DNA of 64,000 bases from positions 62,001 through 126,000 of the forward strand of contig NZ_WBJX01000003.1 in NCBI RefSeq assembly GCF_008831075.1, written 5' to 3'. Shown here in pieces: positions 55,537 through 63,460 of this stretch (positions are counted from its first letter, which is position 1; every line of letters starts with the position of its first letter). The notes under the pieces are model-generated. The model saw only the letters and a list, made by a program, of their open reading frames with translations, was not told where the DNA came from and made no database searches. This stretch comes from Pseudoclavibacter terrae. GTDB lineage: Bacteria; Actinomycetota; Actinomycetes; Actinomycetales; Microbacteriaceae. The translations under genes and the position numbers were made by a program.

Positions 55537-56093
55537 CCGCGCTGCTGCTCGTGCGCCACGGCTCGACGCCGTGGACTGCGGAGCGCCGCCTGCAGGGCCG
55601 CACCGACATCGACCTCAACGAGAAGGGGCGAGCCGACGCGCTCGCGCTGCGCGCCGCCATCGACGCGTGGGCGCCTGCCACCGTCGTCACCTCCCCGCTG
55701 CTGCGGGCGCGTTCGACGGCCGCGGCGCTCAGCGACCTCGAGCAGGTCGTCGACGAGCGCTGGGCGGAGGCGACGCTCGGCGAGTGGGAGGGCCGCCTTC
55801 CTGCGGAGATCGGCCCCGACTACGCCAAGTGGCGTGCTGGGCGGCTCGTGCCGCCAGGCGGGGAGCCGTCGCCCGTCCTGCGTGCTCGCGTCGAGGGTGC
55901 CGTCAACGATGCGGCCCGACGCCCCGGCCCCGTGCTCGTCGTCACCCATGGGGGCACGATCCGGGCCGTGCTGGCGCGCTACGTGGGGCTCACGGCCGAT
56001 GTCATCGAGCCGGTCGCCGCGCCGAGTCTCACGGCGATCGATGTCCAACCGGAGGGCGCGGCGCGGCTCGTCACGTTCAACGTGGCCCGCTAG
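55533..56093 (+). CDS. Histidine phosphatase family protein
   Basis: A 186-residue member of the phosphoglycerate-mutase-like histidine phosphatases. LLLVRHGSTPWTAERRLQGR at the N-terminus has the catalytic RHG, SPLLRARSTAAAL follows, and VVTHGGTIRAVL has the second His. No signal peptide, so it acts in the cytoplasm. ATGA overlap with the ATPase gene means it is made together with the importer; it may dephosphorylate the imported compound or its product. This link to a transporter is the notable feature of the operon. Confidence 0.92.
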   Translation: MTALLLVRHGSTPWTAERRLQGRTDIDLNEKGRADALALRAAIDAWAPATVVTSPLLRARSTAAALSDLEQVVDERWAEATLGEWEGRLPAEIGPDYAKWRAGRLVPPGGEPSPVLRARVEGAVNDAARRPGPVLVVTHGGTIRAVLARYVGLTADVIEPVAAPSLTAIDVQPEGAARLVTFNVAR

Positions 56094-56100
56094 CCACGTT
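56079..56100 (+). terminator. Stem-loop terminator overlapping the phosphatase stop codon
   Basis: AACGTGGC, loop CCGCTA, GCCACGTT: 8 perfect base pairs, with the TAG stop codon straddling the loop. It ends the ABC/phosphatase operon. Confidence 0.55.
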
Positions 56101-56171
56101 GCCCGGCAACTGTTACTCCCAAGGCCAGGCCCGCTGGCGGAATGTCGGTGGTGCGGACGACACTTGATGCC

Positions 56172-57233
56172 ATGACGCACGAGACGAACGGCACCCCAGC
56201 GCAGCTCCCCACGACCCTCCTCGGCGACGGCCTCGTGACGACCGTGCAGGGGTACGGGGCCATGAGCCTCAGCGACGCGTACGGCCCCATCGACGACGAG
56301 CAGGCGCTGCGCACGCTGCAGCACGCGGTGGATGCGGGCATCACGTTCATCGACACGGCAAACATCTACGGTGACGGCCGCAGCGAGCGCACCATCGCTA
56401 AGATCTTCCCGGCGCAGCGCGAGCGCATCCAGCTCGCCACGAAGTTCGGCATCACCAAGGGCGACGGCGTCGGCAAGCGGGGTGTGCGCGGCGACCGCGC
56501 GCACGTGCGCGAGCAGGTCGAGGCCTCGCTCACGCGCCTCGGCACCGACTACATCGACCTCTACTACCAGCACCGCGTCGACCCGAACGTGCCCATCGAG
56601 GACACGGTCGGCTTCGTCGCCGAGCTCGTCGCCGAGGGCAAGGTGCGGCACATCGGCCTGAGCGAGCCGACGGGCGCCGAGATCATCCGCGCCGCCGCCG
56701 TGCACCCCATCGCGGCCGTCCAGAGCGAGTACAGCATCTTCAGCCGCGACCTCGAGGCCCACGTCATCCCCGCCATCCGCGAGGTCGGAGCAGGCTTCGT
56801 GCCCTACTCCCCCGTCAGCCGCGGCCTGCTCACCGACTCGTGGGCCGAGCTCGCCGCCGAGAAGCCCAACGTGCGCGCCAACTTCCCCCGTTTCTTCCCC
56901 GAGAACCTGCCGGCGAACCGTGCCCTCGCCGGCGAGGTCGCGGCCGTCGCGCAGCAACTCGGCGAACAGCTCGGCCGCCACGTCTCCGTCGCCGAAGTCG
57001 CCCTCGCGTGGGTCTCCGCGAAATCGGCCGAGCTCGGAGTGCGGGTCTCCCCCATCCCCGGCACCCGCAGCCCCGAGCGCATCGACGAGAACCTGCGAGC
57101 ACTCGGCCTCGAGCTGAGCCGCGAGCAGCTGCTTCGACTCGAATCGATCGCCGAACGCGTCGTCGGGAACCGCTCGGCAGACCCAGCCTGGACGTCCCAA
57201 GGACGCGAAGAGGCGGCGCTCGCGGCATCCTGA
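56172..57233 (+). CDS. Aldo/keto reductase
   Basis: A 353-residue AKR (or 363 from an ATG at 56142). The tetrad is visible: Asp and Tyr in DTANIYGDGRSE, Lys in LATKFGI and His in YYQHRVDPN. The NADPH-binding C-terminus has IPGTRSPERIDENLRAL. It resembles the YajO/AKR11-13-like general reductases. Start uncertain because no ribosome site precedes either ATG. It stands between the phosphatase terminator and the CNNM operon. Confidence 0.9.
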   Translation: MTHETNGTPAQLPTTLLGDGLVTTVQGYGAMSLSDAYGPIDDEQALRTLQHAVDAGITFIDTANIYGDGRSERTIAKIFPAQRERIQLATKFGITKGDGVGKRGVRGDRAHVREQVEASLTRLGTDYIDLYYQHRVDPNVPIEDTVGFVAELVAEGKVRHIGLSEPTGAEIIRAAAVHPIAAVQSEYSIFSRDLEAHVIPAIREVGAGFVPYSPVSRGLLTDSWAELAAEKPNVRANFPRFFPENLPANRALAGEVAAVAQQLGEQLGRHVSVAEVALAWVSAKSAELGVRVSPIPGTRSPERIDENLRALGLELSREQLLRLESIAERVVGNRSADPAWTSQGREEAALAAS

Positions 57234-57259
57234 TCCGGGCGGATCCCCAGCATTCCAAG

Positions 57260-57287
57260 TTGCGGGCAAACGAAGTGCCACTAGAAT
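57260..57287 (+). promoter_or_regulatory. Predicted promoter of the CNNM operon
   Basis: TTGCGG (57260-57265), 16-base spacer, TAGAAT (57282-57287). The expected start point is at 57294-57296, where the leader ORF begins with its ATG. Confidence 0.6.
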
Positions 57288-57295
57288 CTCCCCTC

Positions 57296-57382
57296 ATGGA
57301 AGACCCTCCCAGTCATAGTCCCAAGCCTCTTGACGTTCCGGCCGCATCTTCGGCCGCCACAGTCTGGAGGCACCACGCATGA
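57296..57382 (+). CDS. Leader peptide ORF upstream of the CNNM gene
   Basis: A 28-codon ORF with no ribosome site of its own, beginning exactly where the upstream promoter predicts transcription to start, so it would be leaderless. The first residues are M-E-D-P-P-S-H-S-P-K-P-L-D-V-P: three acidic residues and five prolines in fifteen. It ends with W-R-H-H-A and a TGA that overlaps the ATG of the CNNM gene (ATGA). The composition resembles known Mg2+-sensing leader peptides such as MgtL, which stall or drop ribosomes when Mg2+ is low. A small hairpin (CGGCCG-CATCTT-CGGCCG, 57339-57356) lies within it. Function inferred, not shown. Confidence 0.55.
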   Translation: MEDPPSHSPKPLDVPAASSAATVWRHHA

Positions 57383-58758
57383 ACGAATGGGTGATGCTCG
57401 GCATCGGCCTCGTTCTCACAGTAGGAACCGGGTTGTTCGTCGCGAGTGAATTCGCGCTCGTCAACCTCGACCGAAACGATCTCGAAAACCGGCAGAGCCG
57501 CGGAGAGAGACGACTCGGGCCCACCATCAAGGCCCTGAAGATCACGTCGACGCACCTCTCCAGCGCGCAGCTCGGAATCACGCTCACGACCCTGCTCACG
57601 GGATACACGTTCGAGCCGGCCGTCAGCTCCCTCCTCGCAGAGCCCCTCAAGGGCCTCGGGGTAGCCGAGGGCCTCGTGCCCGTCGTCGGAGCCATCGTCG
57701 GCATCGTCCTCGCGACGCTGTTCTCGATGATCATCGGCGAGCTCGTCCCCAAGAACTTCGCGCTCGCCCTCCCACGGGCGACAGCGAAGGTCGTCATCCC
57801 GTTCCAGGCGCTCTTCACGACGGTGTTCAAGCCCGTGATCCTGCTCCTGAACAACACGGCGAACGCCATCATCCGCTCCATGGGCATCGAGCCCAAAGAG
57901 GAGCTCTCGGGCGCCAGAAGCGCCGACGAGCTCTCCTACCTCATCCGCCACTCCGCGCTCTCCGGCCTCCTCGAAGAAGACGACGCGGCCCTGCTGCGCC
58001 GCACCCTCAAGTTCTCCGAGCACGACGCATCCGACGTCATGACACCCCGCGTGCGCATGGCGAGCGTCGAGGTCGACGACACGGCGCAGGCCATCATCGC
58101 CCTCGCCATCGAGACCGGGTACTCCCGGTTCCCCGTCGTCGACGGAACGCCAGACAACATCACGGGCTTCGTGCACGCCAAGCAGGCGTTCGCGGTCGCC
58201 GTCGACAAGCAGGAGCAGGTCCTCGCCAGCGAACTGCAGACGGAGGCGCTGCGCGTGCCCGAGTCGATGGGCGCCTCCGCCCTGCTCACCCTGCTGCGCG
58301 CCGAACGCCACCAGGTGGCCGTCGTCGTGGATGAACACGGCGGCACGGCGGGCATCGTCACACTCGAAGACCTCGTCGAGGAGATCGTCGGAGAACTCGA
58401 AGACGAACACGATCGGCACCAGACCGGCTTCATCCGGCGCGGCCGCTCGGTCACGTTCGACGCCTCCTGGCGTCCCGACGAAGTACTCGACCGCCTCGCC
58501 ATCGAGGTCCCGGAAAACGGCGACTACGACACCGTCGGCGGCTTCATCACCGACACCCTCGAGCGCCTCCCCGAACTGGGCGACGAGGTCGAGATCGAGG
58601 CCGGCACCCTGCGCGTCGAGCGCATCGACGGCACCCGCATCGTGCGGGTCCGCTACCTGCCGAACGAGCCAGACGGAGACCAGAGCCTCATGAGCAATCA
58701 GGAGCTCGCGCACGACAGAGCCCACGAACGAGTGAAGGAGGCGATGATCCATGAGTGA
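57379..58758 (+). CDS. CNNM/CorC family protein (DUF21 + CBS pair + CorC domain)
   Basis: A 459-residue membrane protein of the hemolysin-C/CNNM family. The DUF21 domain with four helices ([20 protein letters not shown], then [20 protein letters not shown]) comes first, then a CBS pair from about residue 200 ([16 protein letters not shown] ... [20 protein letters not shown]), then a CorC/HlyC transporter-associated domain ([20 protein letters not shown]). Family members export or take up Mg2+; older 'hemolysin' names are misleading. GGAGG precedes the ATG. It is preceded by a leader ORF and overlaps the next gene by 8 bases. Confidence 0.92.
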   Translation: MNEWVMLGIGLVLTVGTGLFVASEFALVNLDRNDLENRQSRGERRLGPTIKALKITSTHLSSAQLGITLTTLLTGYTFEPAVSSLLAEPLKGLGVAEGLVPVVGAIVGIVLATLFSMIIGELVPKNFALALPRATAKVVIPFQALFTTVFKPVILLLNNTANAIIRSMGIEPKEELSGARSADELSYLIRHSALSGLLEEDDAALLRRTLKFSEHDASDVMTPRVRMASVEVDDTAQAIIALAIETGYSRFPVVDGTPDNITGFVHAKQAFAVAVDKQEQVLASELQTEALRVPESMGASALLTLLRAERHQVAVVVDEHGGTAGIVTLEDLVEEIVGELEDEHDRHQTGFIRRGRSVTFDASWRPDEVLDRLAIEVPENGDYDTVGGFITDTLERLPELGDEVEIEAGTLRVERIDGTRIVRVRYLPNEPDGDQSLMSNQELAHDRAHERVKEAMIHE

Positions 58759-59794
58759 GTACCTGCCAGGCATCCTGTGGCTGTTCGTCCTCCTCATCGG
58801 CAACGCCTTCTTCGTCGGCGCAGAATTCGCCGTCATCTCGGCGAAGCGGTCGCAGATCGAGCCGCTCGCCGAGCGAGGCAGCCGCGCCGCGAAGACGACG
58901 CTCTGGGCGATGGAGCACGCGACGCTCATGCTGGCGACAAGCCAGCTCGGCATCACCGTGTGCTCACTGCTCATCCTGAACGTCTCCGAGCCAGCCATCC
59001 ACCACCTCCTCGAGATCCCGCTCGGGCTCACCGCGCTGTCAGCCGAGCTCATCAGCGTGATCGCGTTCGCGGTGGCGCTCGTGCTCGTCACGTTCCTGCA
59101 CGTCGTCTTCGGCGAGATGATCCCCAAGAACCTCGCGTTCTCGGTGCCAGACCGTGCGTCCCTCCTCCTCGCCCCGCCCCTCGTCGTGGTCTCCAAGATC
59201 TTCAACCCGATCATCTGGAGCCTCAACACGATCGCGAACGGCGTGCTGCGCCTCTTCAAGGTCGAGCCGAAGGACGAGGCGACAAGCACCTACACGCTCG
59301 AGGAGGTGGCCGGGATCGTCGAGCAGTCGACCCGTGAGGGAACGCTGAACGACACCTCAGGCACGCTCGCGGGCGCGTTCGAGTTCACCGAGAAGCGGGT
59401 CAGCGACGTGGATGTGCCGATCGCCGAGATGGTGCTCCTGCCTGCGGGCGCGCGCCCCATCGACGTGCAGAAAGCGGTCGCCGAGCACGGCTTCTCGCGC
59501 TACGTCGTCACCGACGACCATGGCGAGCCGACGAGCTACATCCACATGAAGGACGTCATGGACCTCATGGCCCCAGACGCGTTCACAGCCCCGATCCCGC
59601 AGAAGCGACTGCGGAGCCTCGTCTCCGTGTCGCGGGATGCGGAGCTCGAGGACGCCATGGCGGTGCTCCGCGACCGTGGTGCGCACGTCGCGAAGGCGCT
59701 CGACTCCGAGGGCAACGTCACCGGGCTCCTGTTCCTCGAGGATGTCCTCGAGGTGCTGGTCGGCGAGGTCAACGCGACCGCCGCTGCCGCGTAG
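58751..59794 (+). CDS. Second CNNM/CorC-like protein, without CorC domain
   Basis: A 347-residue relative of the preceding protein with DUF21 (ILWLFVLLIGNAFFVGAEFA, VISAKRSQIEPLAERGSRAA) and a CBS pair (KRVSDVDVPIAEMVLLPAGA ... VTGLLFLEDVLEVLVGEV), but ending before a CorC domain. It starts 8 bases inside the first gene, so translation is coupled. Tandem CNNM genes may form a heterodimer. A terminator follows. Confidence 0.9.
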   Translation: MSEYLPGILWLFVLLIGNAFFVGAEFAVISAKRSQIEPLAERGSRAAKTTLWAMEHATLMLATSQLGITVCSLLILNVSEPAIHHLLEIPLGLTALSAELISVIAFAVALVLVTFLHVVFGEMIPKNLAFSVPDRASLLLAPPLVVVSKIFNPIIWSLNTIANGVLRLFKVEPKDEATSTYTLEEVAGIVEQSTREGTLNDTSGTLAGAFEFTEKRVSDVDVPIAEMVLLPAGARPIDVQKAVAEHGFSRYVVTDDHGEPTSYIHMKDVMDLMAPDAFTAPIPQKRLRSLVSVSRDAELEDAMAVLRDRGAHVAKALDSEGNVTGLLFLEDVLEVLVGEVNATAAAA

Positions 59795-59819
59795 ACGACG
59801 CGTTCGAACGAAGCAGGGG

Positions 59820-59851
59820 GATGCCCCCGCCCGGAAACGGGCGGGGGCATC
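59820..59851 (+). terminator. Strong terminator after the CNNM pair
   Basis: GATGCCCCCGCCCG, GAAA tetraloop, CGGGCGGGGGCATC: 14 perfect base pairs with a stable loop, 25 bases after the stop. Confidence 0.85.
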
Positions 59852-59893
59852 CTGCGTTTCGCGCGCATCCACCCCCGCTCGTTGACAGCCCAC

Positions 59894-60946
59894 ATGGCGA
59901 AACGAGAGGCTGGTGCCGTGCAGCCCATCCCGCAGACCGCCCAGACCACCACCACTGCGAGCGGACGGGAGCGGCTCTCGATCGGCGTCTTCCTCGCCCT
60001 GGCCTTCGGCTTGCCCTGGCTTGTGACGCTGCCCCTGTGGTTGGGCGACGGTCTCGCGCACCCCTGGTTCCCGGTCATCTCGATCGCCATGATGATGACG
60101 CCGGCCATCGCCGCGCTGGTCGCCGTCTTCGGCATCGAGCGTCCGGTGAGGCCATGGCGGGCGCTCGGGATCGTCCCGCTGAAGCCCGTCGGGCGGCTCA
60201 TCGCCTACCTTGCCCTCGCCGTCGTCGTCCCGGTGGCGCTCGTGTTCCTCGCGTTGCCCATCGGTGCCCTCTTCGGCGTCTACTCGATGGACCTCGTGAA
60301 CTTCTCCGGCTTCCAGGCGATGCTCGACGAGCAGCTCGCAGCCGAGGGGGTCGGCAACCTGGAGCTCCCCATCCCGGTCGCCGTGCTCGTGCTGCTGCAG
60401 CTCGCGAGCATCCCGCTCGGCGCGTTCCTCAACCTGATCCCCGCCCTCGGCGAGGAGCTGGGCTGGCGCGGGTGGCTGCTCCCGAAGCTCCTCCGGCTCG
60501 GCACCGTTCCCGCGCTCCTCATCTCCGGGGCCATCTGGGGACTCTGGCATGCACCGTTGATCCTCCTCGGCTACAACTACGTGGATGCGCCTGGCTGGCT
60601 CGCGCTGACCATGATGACGGGCATGTGCGTCCTCGTCGGTGCCGTGTTCGCCTGGCTGCGCATCCGCTCCGAGTCGGTGTGGCCCGCGGCCCTCGCTCAC
60701 GGAGCGTTCAACGCCGCCGCCGGTTCGTACCTGCTCTTCGCCGCGGCTGGCGAGCGGGTCGACACGACGCAGGCCACGATCCTCGGCTGGACGGGCTGGA
60801 TCGTGCCGCTCATCTTCGTCGGCGTGCTGCTCGTGACGAAGCAGTTCTCACCCCCGAAACCCGTCGAGCTGCCGGCTGACCTGCCGGGCCAGCTACCGGG
60901 CCAGCCCGCACAGCCGCACTCAGCATCCCCCTCGTCAACCCCCTGA
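59894..60946 (+). CDS. CPBP family intramembrane metalloprotease
   Basis: A membrane protein of about 350 residues with eight or so helices. The CPBP (Abi) motifs are present: GEELGWRGW (EExxxR), AIWGLWHAPL and HGAFNAA. These conserved Glu and His residues are the active site of type II CAAX prenyl-endopeptidase-like proteins. Bacterial members function in bacteriocin immunity or in regulation; the substrate is unknown. The C-terminus is Pro-rich (LPADLPGQLPGQPAQP). Start uncertain (ATG 59894 or TTG 59882). Confidence 0.88.
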   Translation: MAKREAGAVQPIPQTAQTTTTASGRERLSIGVFLALAFGLPWLVTLPLWLGDGLAHPWFPVISIAMMMTPAIAALVAVFGIERPVRPWRALGIVPLKPVGRLIAYLALAVVVPVALVFLALPIGALFGVYSMDLVNFSGFQAMLDEQLAAEGVGNLELPIPVAVLVLLQLASIPLGAFLNLIPALGEELGWRGWLLPKLLRLGTVPALLISGAIWGLWHAPLILLGYNYVDAPGWLALTMMTGMCVLVGAVFAWLRIRSESVWPAALAHGAFNAAAGSYLLFAAAGERVDTTQATILGWTGWIVPLIFVGVLLVTKQFSPPKPVELPADLPGQLPGQPAQPHSASPSSTP

Positions 60947-61047
60947 CGAATCTCAGGCCCTCTCTGCTTTGATGCAGCCACGAAGAGCCACCCGCTGCGG
61001 GCTGACCTGCACAGCGCCAGCGCGGGCGCCAGGGGAAGGGGACCTCA

Positions 61048-62121
61048 ATGGAGACGTTCGGTATCGAAGAGGAAGCGATGCTCGTCGACTCGGACACGCT
61101 CGAGCCGCGACCCGTCGCGGAGACCGTGCTGCGCATCCTGCGCCGCGACGCGGAGCTGCGCCCGTTCGTGACCCGCGAGTACCTGCGTTCGCAGGTCGAG
61201 TACTGCTCGCCCGTGCTGCGTTCCGCTCAGGAGGCGCACGCACAGCTCACCAGGCACCGCCGCGCGCTCGATGACGCGGCCAGCGAGGTCGGGGTGACCC
61301 GGTGGCATGGTGCGGTTCCCTTCGTCCACGGTGAGCCGCAGGCGTCACCCACCCCCAGGTACACGCAGATCGCGAGCGAGTACCGGGGACTCGTTCGCGA
61401 ACATCAGATCAACGCCATTCACGTGCACGTGGGCATCCCGTCGCGAGAGGTCGGCGTGCAGGTGATGAACGCCGTCAGGGGGTGGACGCCGGTGCTGCTC
61501 GCACTGAGCGCGAACTCGCCGCACTGGCGCAGCCAGGACTCCGGGTTCGACAGCTGGCGGACCATCCAGATGCGTCGGTGGACGACCCACGACTGCCCGC
61601 CGGTGTTCGCGGACGCGGACGACTACCAGCGGCGCATCGAACGTCTCGTGGGTGTGGGCGGCACGATCGACGCCGGCACCGTGGCCTGGAACCTGCGCCT
61701 GTCCGCGAACCATCCGACGATCGAGTTCCGAGTCTTCGACGCGCAGCTCGAGGCGCGGGAGACGGTGCTGCTCGCACTCATCTGCCGGGCGCTCGTGACG
61801 GCGACGGTGGCGGGGGATGCGGGCGGGGCGCTCGCCGACCTGCCTCCCGAGCTGCTCGAGGCCTCGCTCTGGCAGGCGGCCCGCGATGGAATCGATGCTC
61901 GCCTCCTCGATCCGGTCACGGGTGAGCTGTCGGGAGCGCGTGCGGTTGCCGACGCCCTCCTCGCGCATCTCGGGCCGGCGGCGGATGCGCTCGGGGACGG
62001 TGATGAGATCCGTTCGGGCATCGATCGGCTCTTCCGCCACGGCACCGGGGCCGCGAGGCAACGGCAGCGCCACCTCGAGGGTGGCCCGCACGCGCTGCGC
62101 GACCTGCACGAGGCCTGCTGA
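61048..62121 (+). CDS. Carboxylate-amine ligase (YbdK/GCS2 family)
   Basis: A 357-residue ATP-dependent carboxylate-amine ligase of the glutamate-cysteine ligase type 2 family. The N-terminus METFGIEEEAMLVDSDTLEP has the conserved GIEEE. INAIHVHVGIPSREVGVQVM and LRLSANHPTIEFRVFDAQLE give the metal/ATP-binding residues. E. coli YbdK has weak glutamate-cysteine ligase activity; actinobacterial copies are mostly uncharacterised. GGGAAGGGGACC precedes the ATG. It is followed by a DoxX gene. Confidence 0.9.
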   Translation: METFGIEEEAMLVDSDTLEPRPVAETVLRILRRDAELRPFVTREYLRSQVEYCSPVLRSAQEAHAQLTRHRRALDDAASEVGVTRWHGAVPFVHGEPQASPTPRYTQIASEYRGLVREHQINAIHVHVGIPSREVGVQVMNAVRGWTPVLLALSANSPHWRSQDSGFDSWRTIQMRRWTTHDCPPVFADADDYQRRIERLVGVGGTIDAGTVAWNLRLSANHPTIEFRVFDAQLEARETVLLALICRALVTATVAGDAGGALADLPPELLEASLWQAARDGIDARLLDPVTGELSGARAVADALLAHLGPAADALGDGDEIRSGIDRLFRHGTGAARQRQRHLEGGPHALRDLHEAC

Positions 62122-62156
62122 GCGGACGGTCCACCGGGAGGGCGCAGACTGGTCCG

Positions 62157-62621
62157 GTGGCCCAGACAACTCCCCCAGCCAAGCCCCGACGCACGTCCCC
62201 GCCTCGGACCATCGCCCGCGTCGTCCTGGGCGCGTTCCTGCTGTTCGCCGGCGTCGCGCACCTGAGCTTCGCCCGCGAGGACTTCCAGGCGCAGGTGCCC
62301 ACGTGGGTGCCGCTGGATGCTGACCTCGTGGTGCTCGCATCCGGTGTCGTCGAGGTGCTGCTCGGGGTGGCGCTCATCGCGGCCTGGCGCTGGCGCGTGG
62401 CGGTCGGCTTCACGGTCGCTGCGTTCTTCGTGGCCGTCTTCCCCGGCAACGTCTCGCAGTACGTGACGGGCACGGACGCGTTCGGCCTGGACACGGACCT
62501 GAAGCGGCTCATCCGGCTGCCCTTCCAGGTGCTCCTCGTCGCGCTCGCGCTCTGGTCGACGGGCGCGTGGCGCGACCGTCGCGAGCTGCTGCAACCGTTC
62601 CGCAGGGGACGGATGCTCTAG
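62157..62621 (+). CDS. DoxX family membrane protein
   Basis: A 154-residue membrane protein with four helices (IARVVLGAFLLFAGVAHLSF, VVLASGVVEVLLGVALIAAW, WRVAVGFTVAAFFVAVFPGN and IRLPFQVLLVALALWSTGAW). The FAGVAHLSFAREDFQAQVPT region is characteristic of DoxX/SURF4-type proteins of about 150 residues. GTG start 36 bases after the ligase. The function of the family is often redox-related but unproven here. Confidence 0.85.
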   Translation: MAQTTPPAKPRRTSPPRTIARVVLGAFLLFAGVAHLSFAREDFQAQVPTWVPLDADLVVLASGVVEVLLGVALIAAWRWRVAVGFTVAAFFVAVFPGNVSQYVTGTDAFGLDTDLKRLIRLPFQVLLVALALWSTGAWRDRRELLQPFRRGRML

Positions 62622-62630
62622 ATTTCTCCT

Positions 62631-63437
62631 ATGACAGATCCCGGCAGCGCAGCCTCGCCCGCCACCGGAAACTCCGGGGTCGCCCCGCTGCTCGTGCTCG
62701 GCAAGATCACCGACATCCTCGACAGCTTCACGCTCGAGTCGCCGTCGCTGTCGCTCGCGGAGATCAGGACGAGGACGGGGCTCCCAACCTCCACCACGCA
62801 GCGCCTCGTCACGAATCTCGTCGCGCAGGGCTTCCTCGACCGGGATGAGGATCGCTTCCGGATCGGGTTGAAGATGGCGTACTGGTCGGCGCCAGCCGTG
62901 CGAGGCATCAAGGCCATCGACCTGCTTGCACCGCTGCTCCGCGAGCTGCGGCAGGCGACCGGTGAGAGCGCGACCCTGTTCAGGGCGGACGACGACTACC
63001 GCGTCTGCATCGCCGTCGACGAGACCCGCCACGAGCTGAAGCAGGATGTGCACGTCGGCAAGGTCGCGCCGCTCACGGTCGGTTCCGCGGGGCGGGTCCT
63101 TCTCGCCTGGAACGATGACCTGCGCGAGCGCATCCTCGCCCAGCCGATCCCCGACCTCGCGGCCAGCACCATCACCGACCCCGCCGAACTCCGCGCCGTG
63201 CTCGATCAGACGCGGCGGGACGGATTCGCGATCACGCGCAATGAGCGCATCGACGGCCTCGTGGGGGTCGCAGCCCCGGTGTTCGAGCCGAGCGGGCGCG
63301 TGCGCATGGCCATGGGCGTGAGCGGGCCCGCCGCCCGCATCCAGCCACACATGCTGGAGGAGTGGGCCCCGATGCTCGTCGAGATGGCTGAACGCGCGAC
63401 TCGCCTGATCGGCGGGCGCGCCCCCGCCGCGGACTGA
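62631..63437 (+). CDS. IclR family transcriptional regulator
   Basis: A 268-residue IclR-type regulator. The winged helix is ILDSFTLESPSLSLAEIRTR then TGLPTSTTQRLVTNLVAQGF, and the C-terminal effector domain has VAPLTVGSAGRVLLAWNDDL, FAITRNERIDGLVGVAAPVF, which bind carboxylates. A TAGATT hexamer at 62620-62625 close to the ATG suggests a leaderless transcript. It is convergent with the HMG-CoA-lyase-like gene, which it may regulate. Confidence 0.9.
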   Translation: MTDPGSAASPATGNSGVAPLLVLGKITDILDSFTLESPSLSLAEIRTRTGLPTSTTQRLVTNLVAQGFLDRDEDRFRIGLKMAYWSAPAVRGIKAIDLLAPLLRELRQATGESATLFRADDDYRVCIAVDETRHELKQDVHVGKVAPLTVGSAGRVLLAWNDDLRERILAQPIPDLAASTITDPAELRAVLDQTRRDGFAITRNERIDGLVGVAAPVFEPSGRVRMAMGVSGPAARIQPHMLEEWAPMLVEMAERATRLIGGRAPAAD

Positions 63438-63460
63438 CAGGGGGCACCCGCTGGCAGCCG

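Noticed and set aside
54978-57281. Long antisense frame across the ATPase, phosphatase and aldo/keto reductase genes
   Set aside because: It spans three confirmed genes and has no start signal or recognisable domain.
57339-57356. CGGCCG-CATCTT-CGGCCG hairpin in the leader ORF as a terminator or M-box riboswitch
   Set aside because: Six base pairs with no T-run is too small for a terminator, and the 5' region is far too short for an M-box.
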